Positions 23,597 to 32,807 of a stretch of 32,901 bases of DNA are shown in pieces. A program made the translations under genes and the position numbers. The stretch comes from Actinomycetes bacterium (GTDB taxonomy: Bacteria > Actinomycetota > Thermoleophilia > Gaiellales > Gaiellaceae): positions 1-32,901 of the forward strand of contig JAOPYY010000127.1 of the NCBI GenBank assembly GCA_025964395.1, given 5' to 3'. The notes beneath the pieces were generated by a model. It saw only the letters and a program-made list of their open reading frames with translations, did not search any database and was not told where the DNA came from. Each line of letters starts with the position of its first letter. Position 1 is the first letter of the stretch.

Positions 23597-24436
23597 TTAA
23601 GGGCTGTTGAAGCCGCCGAGCGCGGCGCCCACGAGGTCGGGCAGCGTGCGCAGGTTGTATCCGCCTTCGAGCACCGCCGCGACGCGGGGAGCGAGCGTCG
23701 AGGCACGTCGCGCGAGCACGGCGAAGCCGTCCGCCGTGAGCTCCATGTTCGCGAGCGGATCCTCGACGTGCGCATCGAACCCCGCGGAGACGAGCACCAG
23801 TTCCGGCTCGAAGCGACGGACGCGGTCTTCCAGCGCCGACCACGCCTCGACATACCCCTCGTCGCCGGTGCCCGGCGGCAGCGGGATGTTCAAGAGCGTC
23901 TCGCCCTGCTCGTGGCGGCCGCCGGTTCCCGGGTACAGCGGCCACTGGTGGAGCGACGCAAAGAAGATGGTTGGGTCGCCGGCGACGATGTCCTGCGTGC
24001 CGTTCCCGTGGTGTACGTCCCAGTCGACGATCGCGACGCGGCCGATGCCGAGCTCGGCCTGCGCCCAGCGCGCCGCGATCGCGATGTTGTCGAAGAGGCA
24101 GAACCCCATCGCGCGGTCGTGCTCGGCGTGGTGGCCGGGCGGGCGCGAGAGTGCGAAGCCGCCGCGGCGCACCGCCTCGATCGCCGCGCCCACCGAGAGC
24201 AGCGCCGCCTCGTAGGTCGTCTCGGTGCAGAGCGTGTCGCCGTCGATCCAGCCGCGTGTCGTGCGCACCTGCTCGAGCAGTCGGCTCGTGTGGCAGCGGA
24301 GGATGTCGTCGTCGGTCGCGCTCGTGCACTCGACGAACGGGAAGCGCTCGTGCAGCACGGTCATCCGCTCCTGCGATTCCGGGTGGTTGCCCGTCGGATG
24401 CAGCTGCGCGAATGCGCTGTGGCTTACGAGCTCGAT
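23597..24436 (-). CDS. Histone-deacetylase-family amidohydrolase (AcuC/acetylpolyamine type)
   Basis: Zinc hydrolase of the arginase/deacetylase fold that removes acetyl groups from lysines or small amines. All key elements are present (numbered from ATG 24364): PPGHH (H78/H79), [11 protein letters not shown] with zinc ligands D116 and H118, SAGFDAH with D197, and LEGGYN with Y236. From ATG 24364 the protein has 255 aa but lacks the usual N-terminus. The frame upstream is open and encodes [20 protein letters not shown] then SQER, which matches the family's conserved HP-x-G-x-HPE-x-x-ER start. No ATG, GTG or TTG exists there. An ATC at 24436 stands 10 bases after AAGGAGG (24447-24453), so I place the start there tentatively, giving 279 aa. 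It overlaps the DUF6457 gene by 13 bases. Confidence 0.85.
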   Translation of the reverse strand: MELVSHSAFAQLHPTGNHPESQERMTVLHERFPFVECTSATDDDILRCHTSRLLEQVRTTRGWIDGDTLCTETTYEAALLSVGAAIEAVRRGGFALSRPPGHHAEHDRAMGFCLFDNIAIAARWAQAELGIGRVAIVDWDVHHGNGTQDIVAGDPTIFFASLHQWPLYPGTGGRHEQGETLLNIPLPPGTGDEGYVEAWSALEDRVRRFEPELVLVSAGFDAHVEDPLANMELTADGFAVLARRASTLAPRVAAVLEGGYNLRTLPDLVGAALGGFNSP

Positions 24437-24651
24437 CTCGCGGATGCCTCCTTAACCGCCTCGAGGATCTCCGAGAGCGGGCGGTCCGTCTGCATGCGCC
24501 CGATGAGATAACAGAGGAGCGGTGCGTTCCGGCGGTCGTCGCTCTCGTGCGCGGCGATCCGCGCGATCTTCAGCAGCGCGTCGGCGTCTTCGCCGGAAAG
24601 CTGCTCGTCGCTCCCGACCGCTGCCGCGACACGCTTCAGCCAGTCGTCCAT
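24424..24651 (-). CDS. DUF6457 domain protein
   Basis: 75 aa, small, acidic, predicted cytosolic and helical ([36 protein letters not shown]). This pattern fits DUF6457, a short actinobacterial domain often encoded beside or fused to molybdenum-cofactor guanylyltransferase (MobA); no mobA is in this window. Its function is unknown. It lies upstream of the deacetylase-fold gene, overlapping it, and its final codons contain the AAGGAGG that probably serves that gene. Its ATG is back to back with the ATG of an open frame on the other strand (CATG at 24649-24652). Confidence 0.75.
   Translation of the reverse strand: MDDWLKRVAAAVGSDEQLSGEDADALLKIARIAAHESDDRRNAPLLCYLIGRMQTDRPLSEILEAVKEASARSSS
24447..24453 (-). 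promoter_or_regulatory. Shine-Dalgarno sequence for the amidohydrolase, inside the DUF6457 gene
   Basis: AAGGAGG on the minus strand, a full match to the anti-Shine-Dalgarno core, within the DUF6457 codons Lys-Glu-Ala. Ten bases later comes an in-frame ATC at 24436 and no normal start codon for the next 24 codons. Confidence 0.5.
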
Positions 24652-24673
24652 GGCGGAGCAGCATAATCGGCCG

Positions 24674-27328
24674 ATGGTGCCACGCGCGATGTGGGGGAGG
24701 GCGCCGCTCGCGCTCGTTCGCCGGCCCGCTGTCTTCGCGGCTGTTGCGAGCGCCTCCTTGCTCGCTGCGCTTGCGGCCTCGTCGGGGCCTCTGGGCCGCG
24801 CTGGCATCGAGAGCGAGGCTCTGAAGGGCAAGCTCGCGGCGTTGACGCCTCTGGCGGCCGGACTGACCATCGAGCGAACAGGCACCTCGGGTGGGCAAAC
24901 GGTCGAGGGGATTGCTCGAGCGGATCGTGCGCGGCGGGCTGCCGCCGCGCGGCTTGCTCGCGCGCTTCCCTCCACCGGGACGCCGGTCCTCACGAGCTCG
25001 ACAGACGCAGCGCTCGGTGGAAAGGCATTCGAAGGCGGCATTCCAACCGTCGTGGTGCCGATGGCTCGGGATGGCGCGACCGATCACGTGCAGCGCGTTT
25101 CTGGCGCCGGCGCCGGAGCATGGGTTTCTTCGGCGCTCGCCCCAACGCCGGGGATCCGGCCGGGCGCGACTCTCTCGCTGGTGGTCGCGAGCTTCGATCC
25201 CGCCACCACCCCGCCGCTGAGGATCCCGATCGCGGCCGTATACCGGCAACTCGACGCCGATCTCGGCAATCCCTATTGGATCAACTTCGTCGCGCGGATC
25301 AGATCAGCGAACCCCGACAGCCCGGCGCCGCCCACGTTCGTGCTGATCGACCTGCCAACGGTGTACGCGGTTGCGCATGCAGTGTCGTTCGGCAGCGTCT
25401 CGAACGTCTATGAGCTCCCGGTCGATCCGAGGGCGATGACCCCGGCGGCCGCGAAGCAATCCGTCCGCGCATATGCCGCCGTCGGGCGGTCGTTGAACCG
25501 GCCGACCGAACTCGCGCGCGGGCTCGGGTGCTACGGCCGGCTCGGCCGGTGCCAGGTCAAGAGCTCGCTGATAGCCGCCGTCGTCCTCGCTGCTCGGAGT
25601 GCCGCGGCACTCACCCCGATCGTGGTCCTCCTGACCAGCCTCGCCGTCATCCTCGCGCTGGGTGCGGCGCTCGTCGCGGGGCTCTTCGGCGCGCGGCAAC
25701 GTGCGGCCGAAGGACGTCTCTCCCTTTCGGCCGGCGAGTCCCGCCTCATCTTCGGGACGCGGTCAGCGCTCGAAGCCTGCGCGCCGGCGTCGGTTGGTGG
25801 GCTCATCGGTGTTCTCTCTGCGATCGAGCTGCTGCGCGTCTTCACGCCGAGTGGCACCGTGGATCGCAGCGTCGTTGTCCGCGCCCTCGCCACTGCAGCG
25901 GCCGCCGTGCTCCTCGCGATTGCCGCGGTTGCGAGCGGTGCGACGCTCGCACGCGGACGGCTAGGCGAGCGACGGCGGCGCCGGCTGATTCCGTACGTCT
26001 GGTGGGAGGTGCCCACGCTCCTTGGCGCGGCCGCGGGCTACGCGATCGTCGCTCGCGGCGGCGGTCTCGTCCGGAGTGGCGGCGCGAGCGGTTCCCATCC
26101 GCGCCTCGTCGTCTTCCTCGTTCCGCTGCTCGTCGCTGCGGGGATCACCGGCCTGGCAGCGCGCGCGGCGCGAATCGGGCTCTTGCGCAGCGTGGCGCCT
26201 CGGTCGACGGCGGGATTCCTCGCGACAAGGCGGCTCGCGGCTGCGCGCGCTCTTCCGCTCCTCCTGACCGTGACCGCAGCCGTCTCGGTGTGCGCGCTGT
26301 CGTTCGCCGAGATCCTCAGCACGTCGCTCCACTCGAACAGAGCCGAGAAGGCCTACGTTGCCAACGGCGCCGACGTGCAGGGATACATCGATACCGGCCA
26401 GACCCTTCCAGCGACGTTCCCGTATCCGCTGACGAAGGTGCTCGAGACATTCAACAGCGCGCGCCTGGATGACACTTCGAAGCAGGTCGAGGTCTTCGCG
26501 GTCGACGTGCCAAGCCTCCGACGCGTTCTCCGCTGGAGCTGGGCGGGCGATCCTCAGGCAGCGTTGCGTGCGTTGAGTGACTCACCCGCTCCCCTGCCCG
26601 CGATCGGGATCGGTACGGCGCTCGGCACCCATCGGCTTTTGATCGGGGGTGGGCAGCTGCCGTTGCACGTCGTTGCAACTCTGCCCGCCTTTCCCGGGAT
26701 GGCCGCGAGCGAGCCGCTGCTCGTGATTCCCGCTGTGCGGCTGACCGACGCAGCACGAGCCGCATCGCTTTCCGACCCGCTCGACGGTGCGAGCGCGTAC
26801 GTGTGGGCGAGAGGGTCGCCACCCGCTGTTGAGCGTGCGCTCGCACGCTCGTCCCTTGCGCCGCTGTATCTCACGTCTGTCGACGACTTCCTGAACCGCG
26901 ACGAGTTGACGATCGGCGAGCGCGCCTACACCTTCTTGCGCGTGCTTGCGCTGGGGGCCGCGGTTCTCGCGCTCGCCGCGCTCCTCCTCTATCTGCGTGC
27001 TCGCTCACGTTCGCAGTTGCTCACAGCGGCCCTCATGTCGAGGATGGGAATCCACTCGTGTCAGCAGGCCGCTGCGGCTGCCGTCGAGGCCTCGGCGCTG
27101 ATCGCGTTCGCTTCGATCCTCGGCATCGCATCGGCGCTCGCGACGGCCTCGCAGTTGATCAGTCGCGTCGATCCCCTCCCGGACTACCCGCCCGGGGTGG
27201 TCGCAGAGGTGCCGTGGACGCTGCTTGCCGCGTCGTGCGTGGCCGTCGTCCTCGTCGCCGGCGCGCTCGGAGCGCTGGCAGCGCTCACCGCCGGCGGCGA
27301 CGTGGAGGAGGCGCTTCGTGTCGCGTGA
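24674..27328 (+). CDS. FtsX-type ABC transporter permease
   Basis: 884-aa membrane protein. One hydrophobic segment near 17-37 is followed by an extracytoplasmic region of about 250 residues. Clusters of segments follow at about 295-345, 370-430, 440-500 and 525-550, then a second outer region (about 560-755), then three segments at about 755-880. This is the layout of a large FtsX/MacB-like permease with two repeats in one chain. Such proteins often expel peptides or extract lipoproteins rather than importing solutes, or drive mechanical signalling. It overlaps by 11 bases the gene for a double ATPase, its evident partner. In-frame starts exist at 24650, 24674, 24677 and 24689; I prefer 24674 because 24650 collides with the divergent DUF6457 start, but there is no clear ribosome site. 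Confidence 0.8.
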   Translation: MVPRAMWGRAPLALVRRPAVFAAVASASLLAALAASSGPLGRAGIESEALKGKLAALTPLAAGLTIERTGTSGGQTVEGIARADRARRAAAARLARALPSTGTPVLTSSTDAALGGKAFEGGIPTVVVPMARDGATDHVQRVSGAGAGAWVSSALAPTPGIRPGATLSLVVASFDPATTPPLRIPIAAVYRQLDADLGNPYWINFVARIRSANPDSPAPPTFVLIDLPTVYAVAHAVSFGSVSNVYELPVDPRAMTPAAAKQSVRAYAAVGRSLNRPTELARGLGCYGRLGRCQVKSSLIAAVVLAARSAAALTPIVVLLTSLAVILALGAALVAGLFGARQRAAEGRLSLSAGESRLIFGTRSALEACAPASVGGLIGVLSAIELLRVFTPSGTVDRSVVVRALATAAAAVLLAIAAVASGATLARGRLGERRRRRLIPYVWWEVPTLLGAAAGYAIVARGGGLVRSGGASGSHPRLVVFLVPLLVAAGITGLAARAARIGLLRSVAPRSTAGFLATRRLAAARALPLLLTVTAAVSVCALSFAEILSTSLHSNRAEKAYVANGADVQGYIDTGQTLPATFPYPLTKVLETFNSARLDDTSKQVEVFAVDVPSLRRVLRWSWAGDPQAALRALSDSPAPLPAIGIGTALGTHRLLIGGGQLPLHVVATLPAFPGMAASEPLLVIPAVRLTDAARAASLSDPLDGASAYVWARGSPPAVERALARSSLAPLYLTSVDDFLNRDELTIGERAYTFLRVLALGAAVLALAALLLYLRARSRSQLLTAALMSRMGIHSCQQAAAAAVEASALIAFASILGIASALATASQLISRVDPLPDYPPGVVAEVPWTLLAASCVAVVLVAGALGALAALTAGGDVEEALRVA

Positions 27329-28598
27329 TCCGCTCGCCCACATCGAGTCCGTGTCGAAGACGTACACCACCGCGACAGGTGTGGTTGAGGCCCTTCGCGC
27401 CGTCGATGCGGCGGTCCCGCGCGCGGGGCTCACCGTGGTGACGGGCGTCTCGGGAAGCGGCAAGTCGACGCTTCTTCGCCTGCTCGCGGGACACGACACG
27501 CCGACGGCGGGCCGTCTTCTCGTCGGCGGCCGGGAGATCAACGCGATGGGAGACCGGGCGCTTCGCAGGTTCCGACGTGACGGCGTCGCGTACGTCGCCC
27601 AACGTGCCGCCGACAACTTCTTTGTCGAACTCACGCTCGCCGAGCACTTGCCCGACGGCGCGCCACTCGACGCGTTCGAAGCTCTCGGTCTCGACGGGCG
27701 TCTCGGTTCGCGCGCGGCCGAGCTCTCCGGCGGGGAACTGGCGCGGGCGGCCTTTGCCCTCGCGCTCGCGCGGGGTGTGTCGCTGATCGTCGTCGACGAG
27801 CCGACGGCCGAGCTCGACCGCGAGAGCGCGAGAGCGGTGATCGCAGCGTTGCGGGTCGCGACTTCACACGGTGCGACCTTCGTCGTCGCGACCCACGACC
27901 CTGAGGTCATGGCGATCGCCGACCATGTGATCGACCTTACGCAGCGAGTCGACCATCGGCCGGCTCGGCATGCACGGCGTTCCGGGCAGAACGGGAACGT
28001 CGTTCTCACGGCAACGGGATTGTTGAAGTCCTACGGCGGCGTCAATGCGGTCTGCGACGCGTCGATCGAAGTTCGCGCCGGACAGCTGGCGGTCATTGTC
28101 GGCCGGTCGGGCTCGGGAAAGTCGACTCTCATGATGCTGCTCGGCGGCTGGAGCGAGCCCGACGCGGGGACGATCGGCGGGCTGACGTCGCGTGCGTGGT
28201 CCGACTGCGCCTACGTCCCGCAGCGGTTCGGGCTGGTGCCCGAACTGACGGTGTCCGAGAACGTCGCGCTACCCGCGCGGCATTCGGCGAGAAGCGGCGA
28301 GGAGCTGCTCGCAGGGCTCGCGCTGGGCGACCTGCGAGGGCGTTACCCGGCCGAGATCTCGATCGGACAGCAGCAGCGCGTGGCCGTGGCGCGCGCACTC
28401 GTGCTGGGGTCGCGTCTCCTCCTGGTCGACGAGCCGACCTCGCACCAGGACCGGCAGTCGGCCGAGCTTGTCTGGTCGGCGCTGAGCGACGCGGCCGCCG
28501 CGGGAACCGCCTGCCTGGTGGCGACCCACGAGCCGGACGCGCGCGTGCGCGCGGATGTCGCGTGGGAAATCGAGGGAGGACGCGTCGTGCGCAGTTAA
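27318..28598 (+). CDS. ABC transporter ATPase with two nucleotide-binding domains
   Basis: 426 aa with two LolD/MacB-like ATPase domains in tandem. Domain 1 (about 5-215) has Walker A GVSGSGKST (43-51), signature ELSGGELARAAFALALARG and Walker B LIVVDEPTAELDR. Domain 2 (about 230-426) has Walker A GRSGSGKST (262-270), signature EISIGQQQRVAVARAL and Walker B LLLVDEPTSHQD. Both appear complete, so the single chain could form the whole ATP sandwich. GTG 27318 has GGAGGAG seven bases upstream and overlaps the permease gene by 11 bases. Together the two genes would encode a transporter with permease and ATPase each fused into one polypeptide. It overlaps the tail of the convergent exonuclease gene by four bases. 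Confidence 0.9.
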   Translation: MSRDPLAHIESVSKTYTTATGVVEALRAVDAAVPRAGLTVVTGVSGSGKSTLLRLLAGHDTPTAGRLLVGGREINAMGDRALRRFRRDGVAYVAQRAADNFFVELTLAEHLPDGAPLDAFEALGLDGRLGSRAAELSGGELARAAFALALARGVSLIVVDEPTAELDRESARAVIAALRVATSHGATFVVATHDPEVMAIADHVIDLTQRVDHRPARHARRSGQNGNVVLTATGLLKSYGGVNAVCDASIEVRAGQLAVIVGRSGSGKSTLMMLLGGWSEPDAGTIGGLTSRAWSDCAYVPQRFGLVPELTVSENVALPARHSARSGEELLAGLALGDLRGRYPAEISIGQQQRVAVARALVLGSRLLLVDEPTSHQDRQSAELVWSALSDAAAAGTACLVATHEPDARVRADVAWEIEGGRVVRS

Positions 28599-29398
28599 GC
28601 GCGCGCGGCGAGCTTCGTCGCGAGCCCGCCCAGGCCGAGCTCGTCCGCGTACGCGGCGGCGCGCGCCCAGTCGGGTGGCGTCGGCTTCAGCGCCGGCAGT
28701 GGCGCGTGTGCGTCCATGGTGGCGATGCTCTGATAGAGCAGCAGTTCGCCGGCCAGCTGCGGGAAGCGTCCGTCGGCGAGTGCTTGTGCGAGCGAGCCGT
28801 GCTGCTTCAGCACGTCGGCTGCTTTCTTGGGGCCGACGCCGGGCGCACCCGGGATCTTGTCCGAGGGGTCGCCGCGGAGCGCGATGAAGTCCGGCACCTG
28901 ATGCGGCTCGACGCCGTAGCGCTCGCGCACCTCCGCCGGCCCGATGCGCGCGAGCTCCGAGACGCCCTTGACGGGCTGGAGGATCGACACCCGGTCGTCG
29001 ACGAGCTGGTACGCGTCGCGGTCCGAGGTAGCGACGAGCACAGGCCCCGGCCACGTGCGCGCCGCAGCCGCGAGAAAGTCGTCCGCCTCGTAGCCGCCCG
29101 CCTTACCGATCTGGAACCCGAACGATTCGACGAGACCGGGGAGGAGCGCGAGCTGCTCGACGATCGAGTCCTCGAACTCGCGGCCCGACTGGTACGCGGG
29201 CAGCGCTTCGTGCCGGTAGGTCGGCGTCTCGAGCGAGTCCCATCCGACGAGCACCGACTCGGGCTGCTCGCTGTCCCACAACCGCAGGAGGAAGTTCGAG
29301 AAGCCGACCAGCGCGTTCAGCCGGATGCTTTTCGGCAGTCCGTGGTAGGCGCGGTGGGCGAGCGAGTCGCCGTCGATCGCGAGGAGCGTCCCGCTCAC
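28595..29398 (-). CDS. 5'-3' exonuclease / flap endonuclease (Pol I N-terminal domain family), stand-alone
   Basis: 267 aa. It resembles the 5' nuclease domain of DNA polymerase I and the ExoIX-like proteins, without a polymerase. Metal-binding motifs: AIDGDS (D9), GYEADDFLA (E104, D106, D107), TSDRDAYQL (D126, D128) and the helix-hairpin-helix ALRGDPSDKIPGAPGVGPKKAADVL (D177, D180). It would process flaps or RNA primers in repair and replication. The start is GTG 29398, giving VSGTLLAIDGD; it overlaps the stop of the acyltransferase gene (GTGA), so the two are translated in line. Upstream in-frame sequence is Arg-rich and belongs to the acyltransferase in another frame. Confidence 0.9.
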   Translation of the reverse strand: MSGTLLAIDGDSLAHRAYHGLPKSIRLNALVGFSNFLLRLWDSEQPESVLVGWDSLETPTYRHEALPAYQSGREFEDSIVEQLALLPGLVESFGFQIGKAGGYEADDFLAAAARTWPGPVLVATSDRDAYQLVDDRVSILQPVKGVSELARIGPAEVRERYGVEPHQVPDFIALRGDPSDKIPGAPGVGPKKAADVLKQHGSLAQALADGRFPQLAGELLLYQSIATMDAHAPLPALKPTPPDWARAAAYADELGLGGLATKLAARA

Positions 29399-30021
29399 AG
29401 ACTCTCTTCGAGCTTGTGGATCTCGTGCATCAGGCGGTCGGTTGCGGTGCGCGCGGCCTCGGTCAGCTCCTGGCCGCGCAGGTCGTCGATGTCGATCGGC
29501 GCGCCGTATTGCACGCGCCACGCGGCCAGGTGGCGGAGGCCGTCGGTGCCCTTGACGCCGGCGGGGATCAGCGGCACGCCGGCCTCGATCGCGATCCGGG
29601 CGGCGCCGGTGTGCGCGCCCGCCTCGTACTTCTTGCGCAGCCCCTTCTTCCGCCGCGTTCCCTCGGGGAACATCGCGATCACGTTGCCGTCGCGGGCGAG
29701 CTGGACGGCGGTCTCGATCGCCTCGCGGTCGGCCCGGCCGCGGTGCACCTTGAACGCGCCGGCCCCCGAGAGGATCAGCGAGAGGGGGAACCAGAAGAGC
29801 TCCGACTTCCCCATGAAGCGCAGAAACCGCCTCGGCCAGATCGCTAGCCCGAGCGCCCAGGGGTCGAGGTTCGACACATGACCTGCGGCTAGGACGTACC
29901 CACCCTCCCGGGGGAGGTTCTCGGTTCCTTTGGCGCGATAACGGAAGGCCAAGCGGAGGATCGGCCAGGAAACGGCGGCGATCGAGAAGTACAGCGGACT
30001 AGGCCGAGGGGGACGTGGCAC
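29395..30021 (-). CDS. 1-acylglycerol-3-phosphate acyltransferase family protein
   Basis: 208 aa, PlsC family: transfers an acyl chain to lysophosphatidate or a related alcohol at the membrane. The HX4D catalytic motif is HVSNLD (H48, D53) and the glycerol-phosphate-binding motif is FPEGTR (118-123), with GVPLIPAGVKGTD after it. A hydrophobic stretch at about 10-28 suggests membrane contact. The start is GTG 30021. It is divergent from topA with a gap of 50 bases, and it leads the two-gene unit with the exonuclease. A housekeeping role in phospholipid synthesis is the simplest reading. Confidence 0.9.
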   Translation of the reverse strand: MPRPPRPSPLYFSIAAVSWPILRLAFRYRAKGTENLPREGGYVLAAGHVSNLDPWALGLAIWPRRFLRFMGKSELFWFPLSLILSGAGAFKVHRGRADREAIETAVQLARDGNVIAMFPEGTRRKKGLRKKYEAGAHTGAARIAIEAGVPLIPAGVKGTDGLRHLAAWRVQYGAPIDIDDLRGQELTEAARTATDRLMHEIHKLEESL

Positions 30022-30071
30022 CGCGGGCGAGTATCGCCGATCTGGCCCACGGCGCTATGGTGGCGCGCTAA

Positions 30072-32645
30072 ATGGCAGCATCTACGGGCAAGAAGCTGGT
30101 GATCGTCGAGTCTCCTGCAAAGGCGAAGACGATCGCCGGGTACCTGGGCAAGGACTATGTGGTCGAGTCCTCGATCGGCCACATCCGCGATCTTCCGAAC
30201 AACGCAGGCGAGATTCCTGCCAAGTACAAGGGTGAGGCCTGGGCCCGACTCGGCGTGGACGTCGACCACGACTTCGCGCCCCTGTATGTGGTCGACTCGC
30301 GGAAGAAGAAGGTCGTCGCCGACCTGAAGGCGAAGCTCAAGAACGCCGACGAGCTCCTGCTCGCGACGGACGAAGACCGCGAAGGTGAGGCGATCGCGTG
30401 GCATCTCCGCGAGGTGCTCGACCCGAAGGTGCCGGTCCGCCGCATGGTCTTCCACGAGATCACGAAGCCCGCGATCGAGAAGGCGCTCGGCGAGACCCGC
30501 GAGATCAACGACAACCTTGTGGACGCGCAGGAGACGCGCCGGATCCTCGATCGCCTCTACGGCTACGAGGTCTCGCCGGTGCTCTGGCGCAAGATCATGC
30601 AGGGGCTGTCCGCCGGTCGCGTGCAGTCCGTTGCAACGCGGCTCGTCGTCGAGCGCGAGCGCGAGCGGATGAAGTTCGTCGCCGCCGACTACTGGGACAT
30701 CGTCGCGACGTATACCCCCGGAGACTTCACGGCGCGCCTCGCGTCCGTCGACGGCAAGCGCGTCGCGCAGGGCCGCGACTTCGAGCGCGACGGCACGTTG
30801 AAGACCGCCGACGCCGTGCAGGTGAACGAAGCCGACGCGCGTGCGCTCGCCGAGGCGCTCGAAGGCGCTGCGTTCCGTGTCTCTTCCGTCGAGGAGAAGC
30901 CGTACACCCGTCGCCCCGCCGCGCCGTTCATGACCTCGACGCTGCAGCAGGAGGCGAGCCGCAAGCTGCGCCTCTCCTCGCAGCAGACGATGCGCACCGC
31001 TCAGCGCCTCTACGAGAACGGTTACATCACCTACATGCGCACCGACTCGACGACGCTGTCGGAGTCGGCGCTGGCCGCAGCGCGCGACCAGGCGCGCGAG
31101 CTCTACGGCGCGGAGTTCGTTCCGGCCGAGCCGCGCCAGTACACGCGCAAGGTCAAGAACGCGCAGGAGGCGCACGAAGCGATCCGCCCCGCGGGCGACC
31201 GGTTCCGCACGCCCGATCAGGTGAAGAAGGAGCTGAGCACCGAGGAGTTCAACGTCTACGACCTGATCTGGAAGCGCACGGTCGCGTCGCAGATGGAGGA
31301 CGTCCGCGGGCAGACCGTGTCGGTGCGTATCCAGGCCGACGCCTCCGACGGCCGCCGCACGGAGTTCGCGACCGCCGGCACCGTGATCACGTTCCGCGGC
31401 TTCCTGCTCGCCTACGAGGAAGGCCGCGACGACGCGTCCGACGACGCGGAGGAGAAGGTGCTGCCGGAGCTGCACGAGGGCGACGCGCTCAACGCGACGG
31501 CGCTCGAGCCAGAGGGACACTCGACCTCGCCGCCCGCGCGGTTCACCGAGGCCAGCCTCGTCAAGGCCCTCGAAGAGCGCGGCATCGGCCGCCCGTCGAC
31601 GTACGCCGCGATCATGGGCACGATCCTCGACCGCGGCTACGTGCGGAAGCAGGGACAGGCGCTTGTGCCCGAGTTCCTCGCGTTCGCGGTCGTCGGCCTC
31701 CTCGAGCGCCACTTCCCGCAGCTCGTCGACTACGAGTTCACGGCGCGCATGGAGGACGACCTCGACGGGATCGCCTCCGGAGACGAGGCGCGCACCCACT
31801 GGCTGCAGCACTTCTACTTCGGCGAGGACGGCCACGCCGGGCTCAAGGAGCAGGTCGAGGGCCGGCTCGCCGAGATCGACGCGCGCGAGATCAACACGAT
31901 CGAGCTGCCGGGCACCGACATCGTCGTGCGCGTCGGCAAGTACGGCCCGTACCTCGAGCGCGGCGAGGATCGCCAGACGCTCCCGCCGGACATCGCGCCC
32001 GACGAGCTGACCCCGGCGCGCGCCGAAGAGCTCCTCGCGCTGGGCAACCAGGAGCACGAGCTCGGCACCGACCCGGAGACCAGCCGGACGATCGCTTTGC
32101 GCTCGGGGCGGTACGGCCCCTACGTAACCGAGGTGGTCGAGGGTGACGAGAAACCGCGCACCGCGTCCCTCTTCAAGTCGATGACCCCGGAGACCGTGAC
32201 CCTCGAGGAGGCCCTCCGCCTCCTGACCCTGCCGCGGGTCGTCGGCGAGGTCGACGGCGAGGAGGTGCTCGCCGCGAATGGGCGCTACGGCCCGTACGTG
32301 AAGCGTGGCAAGGAATCGCGATCACTCGAGACCGAGGAGCAGCTCTTCACAATCACCCTCGAGGAGGCGCTGGCCAAGCTGGCCGAGCCGCGCGCCCGGG
32401 GCCGCCAGGCCGCTCCACCGCTCAAGGAGCTGGGCGACGACCCCGTTAGCGGCAAGCCGATCGTCCTCAAGGAAGGCCGTTTTGGCCCCTACGTGACGGA
32501 CGGCGAGACGAATGCGAGCCTGCGCGCCGGGGACTCGGTCGAGTCGATCACGCCGGAGCGCGCGGCCGAGCTGATCCAGGCTCGCCGGGAGGCGGGACCG
32601 GCGAAGAAGCCCGTAAAAAAGCGCGCAAGTAAGAGGAAGACGTAA
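30072..32645 (+). CDS. topA: DNA topoisomerase I
   Basis: 857 aa type IA topoisomerase that relaxes negative supercoils. The TOPRIM domain starts KLVIVESPAKAKTIAGYLG and has the acidic triad in TDEDREGEAIAWHL (D100, D102, E104). The active-site tyrosine lies in YITYMRTDST (Y321). Zinc fingers are absent. Instead the C-terminus has four Gly-x-Tyr/Phe-Gly-Pro-Tyr repeats (GKYGPYLERG, GRYGPYVTE, GRYGPYVKRG, GRFGPYVTDG) and a basic tail KKPVKKRASKRKT, as in actinobacterial TopA. A weak ribosome site GGTGG (30060-30064) precedes ATG 30072. An rpoD-like gene follows, which is a plausible housekeeping pairing. Confidence 0.97.
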   Translation: MAASTGKKLVIVESPAKAKTIAGYLGKDYVVESSIGHIRDLPNNAGEIPAKYKGEAWARLGVDVDHDFAPLYVVDSRKKKVVADLKAKLKNADELLLATDEDREGEAIAWHLREVLDPKVPVRRMVFHEITKPAIEKALGETREINDNLVDAQETRRILDRLYGYEVSPVLWRKIMQGLSAGRVQSVATRLVVERERERMKFVAADYWDIVATYTPGDFTARLASVDGKRVAQGRDFERDGTLKTADAVQVNEADARALAEALEGAAFRVSSVEEKPYTRRPAAPFMTSTLQQEASRKLRLSSQQTMRTAQRLYENGYITYMRTDSTTLSESALAAARDQARELYGAEFVPAEPRQYTRKVKNAQEAHEAIRPAGDRFRTPDQVKKELSTEEFNVYDLIWKRTVASQMEDVRGQTVSVRIQADASDGRRTEFATAGTVITFRGFLLAYEEGRDDASDDAEEKVLPELHEGDALNATALEPEGHSTSPPARFTEASLVKALEERGIGRPSTYAAIMGTILDRGYVRKQGQALVPEFLAFAVVGLLERHFPQLVDYEFTARMEDDLDGIASGDEARTHWLQHFYFGEDGHAGLKEQVEGRLAEIDAREINTIELPGTDIVVRVGKYGPYLERGEDRQTLPPDIAPDELTPARAEELLALGNQEHELGTDPETSRTIALRSGRYGPYVTEVVEGDEKPRTASLFKSMTPETVTLEEALRLLTLPRVVGEVDGEEVLAANGRYGPYVKRGKESRSLETEEQLFTITLEEALAKLAEPRARGRQAAPPLKELGDDPVSGKPIVLKEGRFGPYVTDGETNASLRAGDSVESITPERAAELIQARREAGPAKKPVKKRASKRKT

Positions 32646-32807
32646 CAGACACTTCAACATTTCTCCCGCCGATGCGTCCATAATCAAGGCGTCCGGTAGG
32701 AATGGGCCCGCCTCCGCGCGCGTTCAAATGGACGCTACCTTGGTTGCATGGCAGGTAGAGCAGGGTTTGGATAGCGCTGTGCAGAACGAAAGGACATCGA
32801 TTCCGAG
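32646..32807 (+). promoter_or_regulatory. topA-sigma factor intergenic region, promoter not clearly visible
   Basis: A 162-base gap without a gene. A weak candidate is TTGCAT, then 17 bases, then TTGGAT just upstream of the GAAAGGA ribosome site (32788-32794). No clear terminator hairpin follows topA. I would not rely on this promoter without mapping. Confidence 0.2.

Noticed and set aside
29889-32057. 722-codon minus-strand open frame opposite topA
   Set aside because: Shadow of topA, which has all catalytic motifs on the plus strand.
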